Below are positions 1 through 9,041 of a stretch of 64,000 bases of DNA, one piece after another (the first letter of the stretch is position 1; each line of letters opens with the position of its first letter). A program made the position numbers and the translations under genes. Origin of the DNA: Ignavibacteriales bacterium. GTDB lineage: Bacteria > Bacteroidota > Ignavibacteria > Tepidaquicellales > Tepidaquicellaceae. The stretch lies in NCBI GenBank assembly GCA_020635255.1, contig JACKAC010000002.1:806001-870000 (forward strand), in the 5' to 3' direction. The notes beneath the pieces were generated by a model. It saw nothing but the letters and a program-made list of their open reading frames with translations. It made no database searches and was not told where the DNA came from.

Positions 1-477
1 AGTTAATTCTTTATAGTCTTTCCCAATTACAACGGTAGCATCTATTAGCAATTCTTTATTGATCTGCTGAATGACATTTTTATCACTAATACCGAGTGCA
101 GTAGCAATCTTTTTACAGTTTTGTTTATTTCCCTTTCTATCCAGTATCAGGCTTTTTTCCTGATCTTCGGTATTAAAGTTACCCATTTCAACTACATCAA
201 AACCTTTTTCTCTAAGAAAGTCGGTAAATAATTTTGCTACACCGTCTTCACCTGTACCATTTCTCACGTCCAGCTGCATCGTAAGATTTGGCTGGTTAGT
301 GATCTTATTGGTTGTGTCGGTGATCTCGACGGGTTTTTTGTTCTTTGAGGAAACCGATTTGCTTACAATCGAAAAAACAAGATATCCACAAACCAAAAGC
401 AAAGCCAGTATAGAAAAGTTCAGAACAGCATTTGTGATCTTTTTTTTACTGCTATCTTTAGGACCGGTTTTTGCCAT
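1..477 (-). CDS. LytR_C-domain envelope protein, 3' end cut by window
   Basis: The reading frame is open from an ATG at 477 to the window edge: 159 codons with no stop, so the C-terminus is missing. A lysine-rich N-terminus precedes one membrane segment at about residues 15-37. A short linker then leads to a domain with the LytR C-terminal (LytR_C) pattern: VRNGTG, then GVA, then FLREKGFDVVEMGN. The domain is known as an appendage of cell-wall glycopolymer (LCP) proteins and as a stand-alone membrane-anchored module; its own role is unclear. A terminator-like hairpin ends a few bases before the start codon, and no Shine-Dalgarno is visible. Family assignment is by motif reading only. Confidence 0.75.
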   Translation of the reverse strand, partial: MAKTGPKDSSKKKITNAVLNFSILALLLVCGYLVFSIVSKSVSSKNKKPVEITDTTNKITNQPNLTMQLDVRNGTGEDGVAKLFTDFLREKGFDVVEMGNFNTEDQEKSLILDRKGNKQNCKKIATALGISDKNVIQQINKELLIDATVVIGKDYKELT

Positions 478-482
478 TTAAA

Positions 483-512
483 TAAAAAACCGAGAACAAA
501 ACTTATTCCCGG
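483..512 (-). terminator. Rho-independent terminator-like hairpin
   Basis: Read on the minus strand, an imperfect stem (CCGGGAA pairing with TTCTCGG) is followed by a run of six T. It lies downstream of the small secreted protein at 543-1016 and finishes only five bases before the ATG of the LytR_C gene. It could therefore also be a leader hairpin for that gene. Confidence 0.5.
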
Positions 513-542
513 TATATAATTTTTTAACAATTCATTGGAAAA

Positions 543-1016
543 TTAATATCCCAATCCGTACCTGTCTCTGTATCCGAAATCGTAAAGTGAATTCTTAAGG
601 TTTCTATACTCAATTTTTAAGTATGAGTTATCCGAAATTTTATAGTCGAGAGAAAGTCTTGATAAGTTGATCCCCGAAAGATCTTTTTGCAACTGTTCAG
701 AATAGGCAGAACCATAAATCGAATTTGCATACGGAGAATACTGCAGGCTAATGTCTGCTGAAACAGATAACTTATCATTGAATTTATAATTCATTGAATT
801 TATGTATGAAGTAACAGAAGCGTCACCGTAAGCCGAACTTATTACAGAAACCTCAAACCTATGGTTCATTGAAAAATTATTTGGATTGAAGATACCGAGT
901 ATAAGGTTGTTGGTGGAATTGTTAAGTTCTTTTTTTGAATCCCCATCAATTAATTGGGCATTTAATATACCTGCGGAAAAAATGACAAATAAAACACCTA
1001 CGACTATTCTTTTCAT
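543..1016 (-). CDS. Small secreted or outer-membrane hypothetical protein
   Basis: No family recognised. I take the start at the second methionine (MKRIVVG); an ATG two codons upstream at 1022 is also possible. A signal peptide covers about residues 1-20 and ends in NAQ. The mature part alternates polar and hydrophobic residues in short stretches (SVSADISLQYS, RLSLDYKISDNSYLKIEYR). This is typical of antiparallel beta strands and ends in an aromatic residue, suggesting a small outer-membrane barrel or a barrel-like periplasmic protein. It sits between a T9SS cargo gene upstream and a LytR_C gene downstream, all on the minus strand. Confidence 0.6.
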   Translation of the reverse strand: MKRIVVGVLFVIFSAGILNAQLIDGDSKKELNNSTNNLILGIFNPNNFSMNHRFEVSVISSAYGDASVTSYINSMNYKFNDKLSVSADISLQYSPYANSIYGSAYSEQLQKDLSGINLSRLSLDYKISDNSYLKIEYRNLKNSLYDFGYRDRYGLGY

Positions 1017-1089
1017 ATGCATAAAGTTTAATTACCTAAAATTCATAATTTTAAAGCCAATTGTCAATGATAAAATCCTTTAAAGGTTA

Positions 1090-1125
1090 TAAAATAAAAG
1101 CCCTGCTAAAACAAATAGACAGGGC
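1090..1125 (-). terminator. Terminator of the FG-GAP cargo gene
   Basis: On the minus strand GCCCTG and CAGGGC pair across a 14-base loop and are followed by TTTTATTTT. It lies 35 bases after the stop of the gene at 1160-3058. The same GCCCTG/CAGGGC stem recurs after the cargo gene ending at 8700. Confidence 0.8.
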
Positions 1126-1159
1126 CTTGCATGTGGGGGAATAAATAAAACTCTATAGA

Positions 1160-3058
1160 TTATTTGATCAAAAGCATTTTTCTTGATTCAATTCCAAACT
1201 TTGTTTCAATGGTATAAAAGTAAATACCTGATGATAGCGCCTCTCCTGATGAAGTTTTTGCATTCCATACAGCTTCATATGTTCCAGCCGAAAGATCCTG
1301 ATTTAGCAATTCGTCTATTTTTTGTCCCAGTGAATTAAAAATGGACAGTTTTACATTGGTATTACCGGGGAGAGAATATCTTATTTTTGTAGAAGGATTG
1401 AACGGATTCGGGTAGTTTTGCTGAAGAGCAAACTTTTCAGGCACCGAGCTAATCTGCGCAATTCCTACTGATTGTTTAACTATAAAGGATTGGGTTGGAG
1501 TGAATGGCGAACCAGAGAACGAATTATCTATACTTTGTACACTCCAGTAGTAAGTTCCCGGTGGAAGGTTTTTCAGCCACCAGCTTGTATTGTTATCAAC
1601 GTTTCCCCTTACAGGCATCTTAACGAATCCAGTTTGAACATTTGCATTTGGAGCCATTATCTCACAGCCATCGGGAGTTGTACCAACTCTTAAATTATAT
1701 GTAAGTGATTTTGGAGAAGAATTATTGTCGAATCCCGGAAGCCATTGTATCCTAATCATACTGTCACTGCCATTATCAATGGATGTTGTAAGACCCTTAG
1801 GTTCGACAGGGATCGAATTAGGGTAGTCACTATGATTAATATAAACGCGAGTTACATCATTTGATTTATTATCCAGCCCTGCAATAATCACATCCAGATC
1901 GTTATCGTTATCATAATCACCCCAGGCACCTGACGTATTGGTAAGACTTAAAAATGGTGCATTAGTTATTTCGGTAAATGATAAAGATCTATTCAGGTAC
2001 ACTTTCGTTGTCCTATTCATAGATGTATAAATATCATTTAGAACACCGCCTGAAATGAGAATATCATTTTTGCCGTCATTATCGCAGTCGCCCCAGACAC
2101 CTATTCCTTTATGAATACCTACTATCTGGCTTTCCACGGGCGAAAAGTTTAATCCGCCCTGGTTTCTATATATTTTGGTAACACTTGTCGGAGAATTTTC
2201 GCTATCAGGGTCTTGTGACAGCCCGGTAAGCAGTATGTCAGAGTTGCCGTCACTATCGTAGTCGCCCCATGATATATAGGAATTATAGACTCCAAGCAAC
2301 CCTAAGTCAACTTCTTTAAAACCGTTCTTTGAATTATTAAGATATACTTTTGTATTAATGCTGTTGGTTGAGTTGATAGTTCGTTTGCCGGATAAAATTA
2401 TATCCATATCCTGATCTTTGTCTACGTCACAAACAGTGACCGAGCCACCGTAAGCAGGTGTAATAGATATCGACTTTTCGTAAAAGACTCCGTCTTTATT
2501 CTCATAAAAATTGGCCGAGACTTGATTATACAGGTCAAGTCCGGTAGTGAAAATATCCAGGTCACCGTCGTTGTCAAAATCGATCCAGTTTGCAGTGCCA
2601 TTAAAAACGCCTTTGAATCCAAAATCAACTGGAGTGAAACCTTCCGGCATATTATTTTTATAGATCTTACAAATAACGGAACCTTGTAATTGATCGACCA
2701 TTCCTATTAATAACAAGTCGGGGTCACCATCATTATCGTAATCGCCCCAGTCTGCCGAACCATAGTTAACAGGCGGGAAATATAATTTTGAATTAGTAAA
2801 ATGTGTTCCGGCTTGATTAAGGTATATCGTGCAGAATGCATTTTTACTGCCGGAGTTTGATCCACTAATAAAAATATCGAGGTAATCATCGCCATTCACA
2901 TCAACCCACTTAACAGTACCGCCTGAAGATCCCTCTAAATCAATAAATGAATCAGTGAAATTCTGTGCCAGAAGTATATTACAGGAGAATGCCAATAATA
3001 TAAGAGTGACAAAAAGGAATTTTGTCATACCGGGATATGTTATAACTTTTTTCTCCAT
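1160..3058 (-). CDS. FG-GAP/VCBS-repeat T9SS cargo protein
   Basis: Predicted secreted protein of 632 residues. The signal peptide occupies about residues 1-32. At least seven calcium-loop motifs of the DxDxDGxxD kind follow (DVNGDDYLDI, DYDNDGDPD, DFDNDGDLD, DVDKDQDMD, DYDSDGNSD, DCDNDGKND, DYDNDNDLD). They mark FG-GAP/VCBS blades of an integrin-alpha-like propeller. A fibronectin-like region lies around 440-540. The last 85 residues form a type A T9SS sorting domain beginning NYPNPFNPSTKI and ending in a beta strand and MLLIK. The T9SS removes this domain and releases or anchors the protein at the cell surface. The substrate is unknown. The gene is monocistronic, with its own terminator. 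Confidence 0.88.
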   Translation of the reverse strand: MEKKVITYPGMTKFLFVTLILLAFSCNILLAQNFTDSFIDLEGSSGGTVKWVDVNGDDYLDIFISGSNSGSKNAFCTIYLNQAGTHFTNSKLYFPPVNYGSADWGDYDNDGDPDLLLIGMVDQLQGSVICKIYKNNMPEGFTPVDFGFKGVFNGTANWIDFDNDGDLDIFTTGLDLYNQVSANFYENKDGVFYEKSISITPAYGGSVTVCDVDKDQDMDIILSGKRTINSTNSINTKVYLNNSKNGFKEVDLGLLGVYNSYISWGDYDSDGNSDILLTGLSQDPDSENSPTSVTKIYRNQGGLNFSPVESQIVGIHKGIGVWGDCDNDGKNDILISGGVLNDIYTSMNRTTKVYLNRSLSFTEITNAPFLSLTNTSGAWGDYDNDNDLDVIIAGLDNKSNDVTRVYINHSDYPNSIPVEPKGLTTSIDNGSDSMIRIQWLPGFDNNSSPKSLTYNLRVGTTPDGCEIMAPNANVQTGFVKMPVRGNVDNNTSWWLKNLPPGTYYWSVQSIDNSFSGSPFTPTQSFIVKQSVGIAQISSVPEKFALQQNYPNPFNPSTKIRYSLPGNTNVKLSIFNSLGQKIDELLNQDLSAGTYEAVWNAKTSSGEALSSGIYFYTIETKFGIESRKMLLIK

Positions 3059-3280
3059 AGTTTTATTTCTTAGGTAATCCTGACGACTAAAAGTTAAGTG
3101 ATTTTAATACAAATCTAAAGTAAAATATGATTTAATATCAAGAAAAAGATTCCAAAACATAGGAGTCGCTCACTCGTATATACATTGAGCTTGATTCCAA
3201 AAAAAGTTGATAAAAAAGTTAAAATAATATAAATTATTAACATATGAATTTCATTAAAAAGTCTTAAATCCCTATCAGAA

Positions 3281-4846
3281 TTGAAGAAACCATCAAAAGA
3301 TCTATTTAATTTAATAAAATCGCTTACCGTTTCCGAGAAAGGATACTTTGTAAAATTTGCCAAAAGGCATATTATTGGTGAGGAAAATAACTATCTGCGG
3401 TTATTTGAAGCTATTAATGAGCAAGAAGTATATGACGAGGATGCCCTAAAGGACAGATTTAAGGGTGAGAAATTTATAAAGCAGTTTACTACCGCTAAGA
3501 ACTACCTTATGAATATGATCCTCAAAAGCCTCGAGAGCTACCATAGTGAGGAATCCACAAGTAGTAAGATAGTTAGTTTGATGAACCAATATAAAATCTT
3601 ATTCGAGAAAACCCTTTTTAACCAGGCTGAGACTTTGTTAAAACGGGCAAAGAAGCTTGCCGTTGAAACTGAGAACTATACCAAGCTCATAGATATATTA
3701 AGGTATGAACGCTCTCTCGATTATAAAAAAATAGGAGAGCCGAATTTTGACGAGTATTCCGATTCAAAATTAGTCGAGGAAAAAAGAGTTCTTGAAAAAC
3801 TCGAAAACCTTGCTGAGTATAATAATATATATCTCAAGATATCTAGCTTATTCAAAATAGTAGGAAGACCGCGAACGGAGAAGGATCTAGAAAACTATAA
3901 TATGATATTTGCCGATAAGCTAATGAAATCGGAAGACATGGCTCAAACTGTACGAGCAAAGAACTTCTTTTATATTATAAATTATTTATACTACTATTGC
4001 CTGGGCGATAAGGAAAAGGCGTTTGAGTATGGAGAAAAAAGGCTCAAACTAATAGAGAAGCATTCCGAGAAGATAAGTTCAATGAAAGAGGAATACATAT
4101 ATGCTTTATCGGATGCGATAGCTTTTGCATTTAATCTTGGAAAGATAAAGCTGTGTCTAAAGTATTTGAAATTGAAGAGAGAACTCGCGCTGAGATTTGA
4201 AAGCAAGCAGTCGGTTCCGACTCATCTGGATATGTGTGTAAGCTCATACAGCTTTGAATTGTATATTTACTCGATCGCCGGTTATTTTAAGGAAGCTACG
4301 GAAACTGCGGAGGAAGTTATAAAATGGCTGGATAAATATCACGGGAAGATCAATAAGTCAGAGGAGCTAAAGGTGATCTATGCGATTGCCTATGTGTATT
4401 TTGGTGCAGGAGATTATGCAAAGGCGCTATTCTGGGTAAATAAGATACTCAACGATAACTCCAATTTTAGATTGGATTATAAGATATTCGCTAAGATAAT
4501 GAACTTGATCATCCACTATGAACTAGGCAATATTGATCTGCTGGAGTATAATATCAAATCGGTACTAAGGTACCTAAATAATAAAGATAAACTTTACAAG
4601 TATGAACATGCTTTAATAAAGTTTATCAAGCGTCTACCCTTTTTGGATGAAGATTCGGATATGAGTTTCGAATTTCATCAGCTCAAGAATGAGCTTGACC
4701 GGATCTGGAAGGATGAGTATGAAAAGAAGGCATTTGACTATTTTGATATAGTCTCATGGCTGGAGAGCAAGCTAAGCAAGAAAAAGTTTGCTGACGTAGT
4801 AAGAGAGAAATCCGAAATAGATCTGCATGAGCTAAAAGCCGCATAA
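3281..4846 (+). CDS. Large helical hypothetical protein (TPR-like)
   Basis: 521 residues with no signal peptide, so cytoplasmic. The composition is rich in Lys, Glu, Leu and Tyr, and helix pairs with TPR-like spacing can be read in the middle and C-terminal half (for example AIAYVYFGAGDYAKALFW, EYIYALSDAIAFAFNLGKIK). The N-terminus (PSKDLFNLIKSLTVSEKGYFVKF) looks like a distinct short helical domain. The start is a TTG; no better in-frame ATG precedes it. It stands alone between the divergent FG-GAP gene and the kelch cluster. I do not recognise the family; a scaffold or regulatory role is only a guess from the helical-repeat look. Confidence 0.7.
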   Translation: MKKPSKDLFNLIKSLTVSEKGYFVKFAKRHIIGEENNYLRLFEAINEQEVYDEDALKDRFKGEKFIKQFTTAKNYLMNMILKSLESYHSEESTSSKIVSLMNQYKILFEKTLFNQAETLLKRAKKLAVETENYTKLIDILRYERSLDYKKIGEPNFDEYSDSKLVEEKRVLEKLENLAEYNNIYLKISSLFKIVGRPRTEKDLENYNMIFADKLMKSEDMAQTVRAKNFFYIINYLYYYCLGDKEKAFEYGEKRLKLIEKHSEKISSMKEEYIYALSDAIAFAFNLGKIKLCLKYLKLKRELALRFESKQSVPTHLDMCVSSYSFELYIYSIAGYFKEATETAEEVIKWLDKYHGKINKSEELKVIYAIAYVYFGAGDYAKALFWVNKILNDNSNFRLDYKIFAKIMNLIIHYELGNIDLLEYNIKSVLRYLNNKDKLYKYEHALIKFIKRLPFLDEDSDMSFEFHQLKNELDRIWKDEYEKKAFDYFDIVSWLESKLSKKKFADVVREKSEIDLHELKAA

Positions 4847-4867
4847 ATCAAAGTATTTAAATTCGGG

Positions 4868-4907
4868 ATATTTAAAATACCCTTGATAAGATTTTTTTAA
4901 ATAATTA
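4868..4907 (+). terminator. Weak terminator after the helical protein gene
   Basis: GGGATATT pairs with AATACCC with one bulged A, and a run of seven T follows about ten bases later. The stem is short and the T run is displaced, so this is a weak call. Confidence 0.35.
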
Positions 4908-4958
4908 TGATTTTACTCCACTCAAAGTAAAACGTTTTTTTCAACCTAATAAATCCAC

Positions 4959-6338
4959 ATGAATCAGAAAAAACTTTTTAGCATTGTCGCATGTGCGGTA
5001 TTTGCGATGATATTTTTATTTGGGTTTTCCGGAGATGATAACAGGCTAAGCACAACGACATCATCCTGGCAAAGTTCATCATCAGAAATCGTAGTAACAA
5101 ACGGTAACCAGCCGGATGGAATCGGTGCATGGACTACCGGAATGAATTTTCCGGTGCCACTAACAGACCTCAGCCATGGTCAGGGATTTGAAAGAAATGA
5201 TACTGCCTGGGTATTTATATTAGGAGGTGAAGCAAACCTAACAGATGTAAGAAGGTATAACGTCAATACCGATACATGGAGTACTGTAGCTCCGCTTCCG
5301 TCGGGAAGAGACAGAGGCGCTTCAGCAAGATTGGTAGATTCTCTTTACATGGTCGGCGGCGCAAATACATCTACTACCTATTCGAACACTCTTTTTCGTT
5401 ATGACGTTAATGGAAATTCCTGGACTTCAAGAGCAAATATACCTCAAAATGTTGGCTGGGGAAAAGCAGCAGGATACCAGGATAGTTTGATATATCTTGT
5501 TGGCGGATACAACGGATCAGCGACGTTAAATACGGTTTACGTTTACAATTGTATCTCAGATACCTGGAGAACATGTACCAGTTTACCAGCAGTAAGATTT
5601 GGCGGAGCAATGGCAATAGTAGGTGATACTATTGTTTATGCCGGTGGTGTTGACGGTGCCGCAGTTGTGAATGTTACATATAGAGGTGTAATAAACCAGA
5701 GTGACAGAAGCGTAATTACATGGAATACAGGTGCTCCTATGCCTGCCCCGGTATCGACAGGAATGTTCAGGATCGACGGACACACATGGGCAGACAGAGG
5801 TATGATACTAACCGGAGGAAGCACAGCGGTTCCATTTTCCAGTGTATCAAACATATGTCTTGTTTATAGTCCCGGCGCAGATTCATGGACGCAGCAGGCA
5901 AATAAACCAACTGCTTGGACTGCCGGACAAAGCGGTGTTGTAAAGTACAGCAGCGGAATCTGGAAGTTGGTTTGTGCCTCCGGTTATAGTGGTGTCACAC
6001 AACTGACCCAAACAGAGATATTAACAGATACAATTCTTGTAACATCTGTTACGAATAATGGAAGCGGTATACCGCAGCAATTCAAATTATCTCAAAACTA
6101 TCCTAATCCATTCAATCCTTCAACAAAGATCAGCTTCTCTATTCCAAGGTCAGGATTTGTAACTCTTAAAGTATATGACATGCTTGGAAGTGAAGTTCAG
6201 ACGATTGTTAGTGAGCAATTGAATGCCGGAGAATATATATCTGAATTTGATGGCGCAAAGCTGTCGAGTGGAACATATTTTTACAGGATCCAGGTCGGCG
6301 ACTTTGTCGAAACTAAAAAAATGATCCTGATAAAATAA
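4959..6338 (+). CDS. Kelch-propeller T9SS cargo protein, copy 1
   Basis: 459 residues. A hydrophobic signal segment spans about residues 8-24 (VACAVFAMIFLFGF). From about 65 to 360 there are five or six kelch blades with the usual GG, then an aromatic, then a DTW pattern (FILGGEANL, YNVNTDTWS, YMVGGANTS, YLVGGYNGS, VYNCISDTW). The C-terminal 85 residues are a T9SS sorting domain starting NYPNPFNPSTKISF. Extracellular kelch propellers bind glycans or proteins; the ligand here is unknown. Residues 1-365 are nearly identical to the next gene, so the two are a recent tandem duplication. The leaders are alike too (TTTTTTTCAAC about 20-25 bases before each ATG). Confidence 0.88.
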   Translation: MNQKKLFSIVACAVFAMIFLFGFSGDDNRLSTTTSSWQSSSSEIVVTNGNQPDGIGAWTTGMNFPVPLTDLSHGQGFERNDTAWVFILGGEANLTDVRRYNVNTDTWSTVAPLPSGRDRGASARLVDSLYMVGGANTSTTYSNTLFRYDVNGNSWTSRANIPQNVGWGKAAGYQDSLIYLVGGYNGSATLNTVYVYNCISDTWRTCTSLPAVRFGGAMAIVGDTIVYAGGVDGAAVVNVTYRGVINQSDRSVITWNTGAPMPAPVSTGMFRIDGHTWADRGMILTGGSTAVPFSSVSNICLVYSPGADSWTQQANKPTAWTAGQSGVVKYSSGIWKLVCASGYSGVTQLTQTEILTDTILVTSVTNNGSGIPQQFKLSQNYPNPFNPSTKISFSIPRSGFVTLKVYDMLGSEVQTIVSEQLNAGEYISEFDGAKLSSGTYFYRIQVGDFVETKKMILIK

Positions 6339-6361
6339 AATCAGATCGTCTCAATCCCTTT

Positions 6362-6397
6362 AAAGTCTTCAAAATTTTCAATTTTGAAGACTTTTTT
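6362..6397 (+). terminator. Terminator after kelch copy 1
   Basis: A perfect 14-base inverted repeat (AAGTCTTCAAAATT with its complement) around a three-base loop runs straight into a T stretch. Confidence 0.92.
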
Positions 6398-6518
6398 GTT
6401 ACCCCCGGTTTAATGCATTAACCACATCTATGTTTATTCCAATTTTAGTTTTACATAAAGGTTCAAACTATTATAAATTGTAGTGGTTGAAATTTTCGTT
6501 TTATTTATTTCACTCCCA

Positions 6519-6558
6519 CCCCCTTGATTTCATTATATGAAAAAAGGGGGTTTTTTTT
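6519..6558 (+). terminator. Second terminator hairpin, 54 bases before kelch copy 2
   Basis: CCCCCTT and AAGGGGG pair, with an inner TTTCAT/ATGAAA stem, followed by eight T. It lies 120 bases beyond the first terminator and 54 bases before the next ATG. It could be a backup terminator, the end of a short transcript in 6398-6519, or an attenuator of the downstream gene. Confidence 0.85.
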
Positions 6559-6612
6559 CGATTTAAAAAATTAAAATCAAAAATTGTTTTTTTCAACTAT
6601 AACTAAATACTC

Positions 6613-8700
6613 ATGAAGCAGAAGAAACTTATTAGTATTATCGCTTGCGCAGTACTTGCGATAACATTTTTATTTGGGTTTTCCGGAGACGATGACAGAT
6701 TAAGCACTACAACATCGTCCTGGCAAACTTCATCATCTGAAGTCGTTGTAACAAACGGCAACCAGCCTGATCTTGTTGGTGCATGGACTTCAGGTACGAA
6801 TTTTCCAGCACCACTTACAGATCTCAGCCATGGTCAGGGATTTGAAAGAAATGATACAGCCTGGGTGTTTATAATCGGCGGCGAAGCAAACCTAACAGAT
6901 GTAAGAAGGTATAACGTCAATACCGATACATGGAGCACAGTAGCCCCTCTTCCATCAGGAAGGGACAGAGGCGCTTCAGCAAGGTTAAAAGACTCTCTTT
7001 ATATGGTTGGCGGTGCAAATACATCCACAACTTATTCTAACACTCTTTATCGTTACGATATTAATGGAAATTCCTGGTCTTCAAAAGCTAATATACCTCA
7101 GAACATTGGTTGGGGAAAGGCTGCCGGATATCAGGATAGTTTGATCTATCTTGTTGGCGGATATAACGGTTCTGCAACTCTTAGTACGGTTTATGTTTAC
7201 AATTGTATCTCCGATACCTGGAGAACATGTACCAGTTTACCGGCAGTAAGGTTTGGCGGAGCTATGGCAATAGTAGGTGATACTATAGTTTATGCAGCGG
7301 GTGTCGATGGTGCTGCGATCGTAAATACCACGTATAGAGGGGTAATAAACCAGAGTGACAGAAGTATGATAACATGGACAACCGGCGCGCCGATGCCTGC
7401 CCCTGTGTCAACGGGAATGTTTAGGATCGACGGTCATACATGGGGAAATAGGGGTATGATACTTACAGGAGGAAGCACAGCAGTAGCATTCTCCAGTGTA
7501 TCAAATGTATGTCTAATCTACAGCCCTGGAGCAGATTCATGGACTCAAGAGGCAAATAAACCGACTCCGTGGACAGCAGGACAAAGCGGTGTAGTAAAGT
7601 ACAGCAACGGAATCTGGAAGCTTGTCTGCGCGTCGGGTTACGGCGGATCGAGTCAGATAGCTCAAACCGAGATATTTACCGATACGCTTTCGGCTCCTCC
7701 GGGAGGTAATACCACGCTTGTCCTTACTCATGATACAACGATTACAGGCGGTGCAAAGAGATTAGCTGATAAGGACTCATTATTTGCTTATTTACCTCAA
7801 CAGGTCTCAGGATATGATTATATGACCTTTGATACTAATACTGTACTGCCAAGTTTGACCGGCTACAAGACAATTATAATTCAGGAGACAAGCTTCGATG
7901 CAATTACTTGTAGGTGGCTTGGTCAAAATGCTAAAGATCAGCTCAAAGCATGGCTCGGCTCAGGAACTCCAGCTGACAAAAAAGCTCTTCTAATGATGGG
8001 TGCAGATCTGGGATATAACTACAGCCGAACCGCATCAAACGGTGATGATACAGTATTTTCACACCAAATGGGTGGATATGTATTCAGAGTCGATAATGGA
8101 ATGAATGCATCTCCATATCAAACGATGGGAGTAGGAATAGATGTGGGGCAAACAAGGAATATGACAAGTACTCCTGCCGGTAATGGATATTATCCTGACG
8201 GATGTACACCAGTTAATGGTGCAGTATCATTATATAAGTACAGGACCCAAACTGCAGCTGATACTCTAGGAGGTGTTGCAAGAAATACTTCCGGATATGT
8301 ATTTGCTTCTTTATTCCAGGATCCGAGATATTTCACAGATGGGGATTTCAAACCTGTACTGGAAGCTTTGATAGGGTACCTGGTTTCAAACGGCGCTACG
8401 ATCACCGGACACCAGAACATATCAACAATTATTCCGGATAAGTTCGTGCTCAGCCAAAACTATCCGAATCCGTTTAACCCATCAACAAAGATCAACTTCT
8501 CTATTCCAAAAGCAGGATTTGTTACTTTAAAGGTATATGATATGCTTGGAAGGGAAGTTAAAACACTTGTAAGCGACCAGTTAACTGCGGGAGAATATGT
8601 TTCTGAATTTGACGGAGCACTACTGTCAAGCGGAACATACTTCTACAGAATTCAAGCTGGAGATTTTGTTGAAACAAAGCGAATGGTTCTTGTTAAGTAA
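6613..8700 (+). CDS. Kelch-propeller T9SS cargo protein, copy 2 with inserted domain
   Basis: 695 residues. The signal segment and kelch region (about residues 1-365) nearly match copy 1. Between the propeller and the sorting domain this copy carries about 235 extra residues (roughly 370-605). That region reads as an alpha/beta domain: TLVLTHDTTITGG, then YKTIIIQET, DQLKAWLGSG, KALLMMGADLGYNY, and DGDFKPVLEALIGYLVS near the end. The order resembles a ThuA or class I amidotransferase-like flavodoxin fold, but no catalytic motif stands out, so the domain is not named. The T9SS sorting domain fills the last 85 residues. Either copy 2 gained the domain or copy 1 lost it after duplication. Confidence 0.87.
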   Translation: MKQKKLISIIACAVLAITFLFGFSGDDDRLSTTTSSWQTSSSEVVVTNGNQPDLVGAWTSGTNFPAPLTDLSHGQGFERNDTAWVFIIGGEANLTDVRRYNVNTDTWSTVAPLPSGRDRGASARLKDSLYMVGGANTSTTYSNTLYRYDINGNSWSSKANIPQNIGWGKAAGYQDSLIYLVGGYNGSATLSTVYVYNCISDTWRTCTSLPAVRFGGAMAIVGDTIVYAAGVDGAAIVNTTYRGVINQSDRSMITWTTGAPMPAPVSTGMFRIDGHTWGNRGMILTGGSTAVAFSSVSNVCLIYSPGADSWTQEANKPTPWTAGQSGVVKYSNGIWKLVCASGYGGSSQIAQTEIFTDTLSAPPGGNTTLVLTHDTTITGGAKRLADKDSLFAYLPQQVSGYDYMTFDTNTVLPSLTGYKTIIIQETSFDAITCRWLGQNAKDQLKAWLGSGTPADKKALLMMGADLGYNYSRTASNGDDTVFSHQMGGYVFRVDNGMNASPYQTMGVGIDVGQTRNMTSTPAGNGYYPDGCTPVNGAVSLYKYRTQTAADTLGGVARNTSGYVFASLFQDPRYFTDGDFKPVLEALIGYLVSNGATITGHQNISTIIPDKFVLSQNYPNPFNPSTKINFSIPKAGFVTLKVYDMLGREVKTLVSDQLTAGEYVSEFDGALLSSGTYFYRIQAGDFVETKRMVLVK

Positions 8701-8721
8701 TATCATTTAGTCTCGTTATAT

Positions 8722-8755
8722 AAAGCCCTGACTCTATTTAGAGCAGGGCTTTTTT
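8722..8755 (+). terminator. Terminator after kelch copy 2
   Basis: AAAGCCCTG pairs with CAGGGCTTT and an inner CTCT/AGAG adds to the stem; six or more T follow. Confidence 0.92.
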
Positions 8756-8900
8756 ATTACTTTGTTAAAATATGTAATTGATCCGACCAATTCAGACATT
8801 GACAAATCTCAAAACTAACCCAAATCTAACTTCTATTTATTTTGGAATTTTCATTTTCTAAAAACTATTCGTTTACCTTATCTTAAACTTGATTTATGAG

Positions 8901-8981
8901 GGAAAAGTTAAGACACGGTAATATACTTACCGGGAGATATACCAGTATCTGCCATCGTTTACGATTCTCCATAACTTTTTC
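8901..8981 (+). other. Possible structured RNA leader upstream of the 9042 gene
   Basis: The stretch between genes (8701-9041) holds the terminator above and this element. A ten-pair outer stem (GGAAAAGTTA at 8901-8910 with 8972-8981, one G-U) encloses two inner parts. One is a six-pair hairpin, CGGTAA/TTACCG, with a five-base loop. The other is a GGAGA/TCTCC stem containing ATCG/CGAT. Together they make a three-way junction shape ending 60 bases before the start codon. It matches no riboswitch class I know. In AT-rich DNA such pairing can arise by chance. Confidence 0.3.
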
Positions 8982-9041
8982 TTTATAAATAGAGCTTCCG
9001 AAAAATAAATAAAATAATTCCATTTAATTAAAAAAAGAAAA

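Noticed and set aside
886..1083. Plus-strand frame of 65 codons opposite the small secreted protein
   Set aside because: It is antisense to a gene with a convincing signal peptide and has no domain or ribosome-binding site.
8799..8804. TTGACA in the gap before the kelch/P-domain gene as a promoter
   Set aside because: No acceptable -10 element lies at 15-19 bases.
8901..8981. Purine-riboswitch assignment for the three-way-junction leader
   Set aside because: The junction and loop sequences do not match the conserved purine-aptamer bases, and the downstream gene is not purine related.
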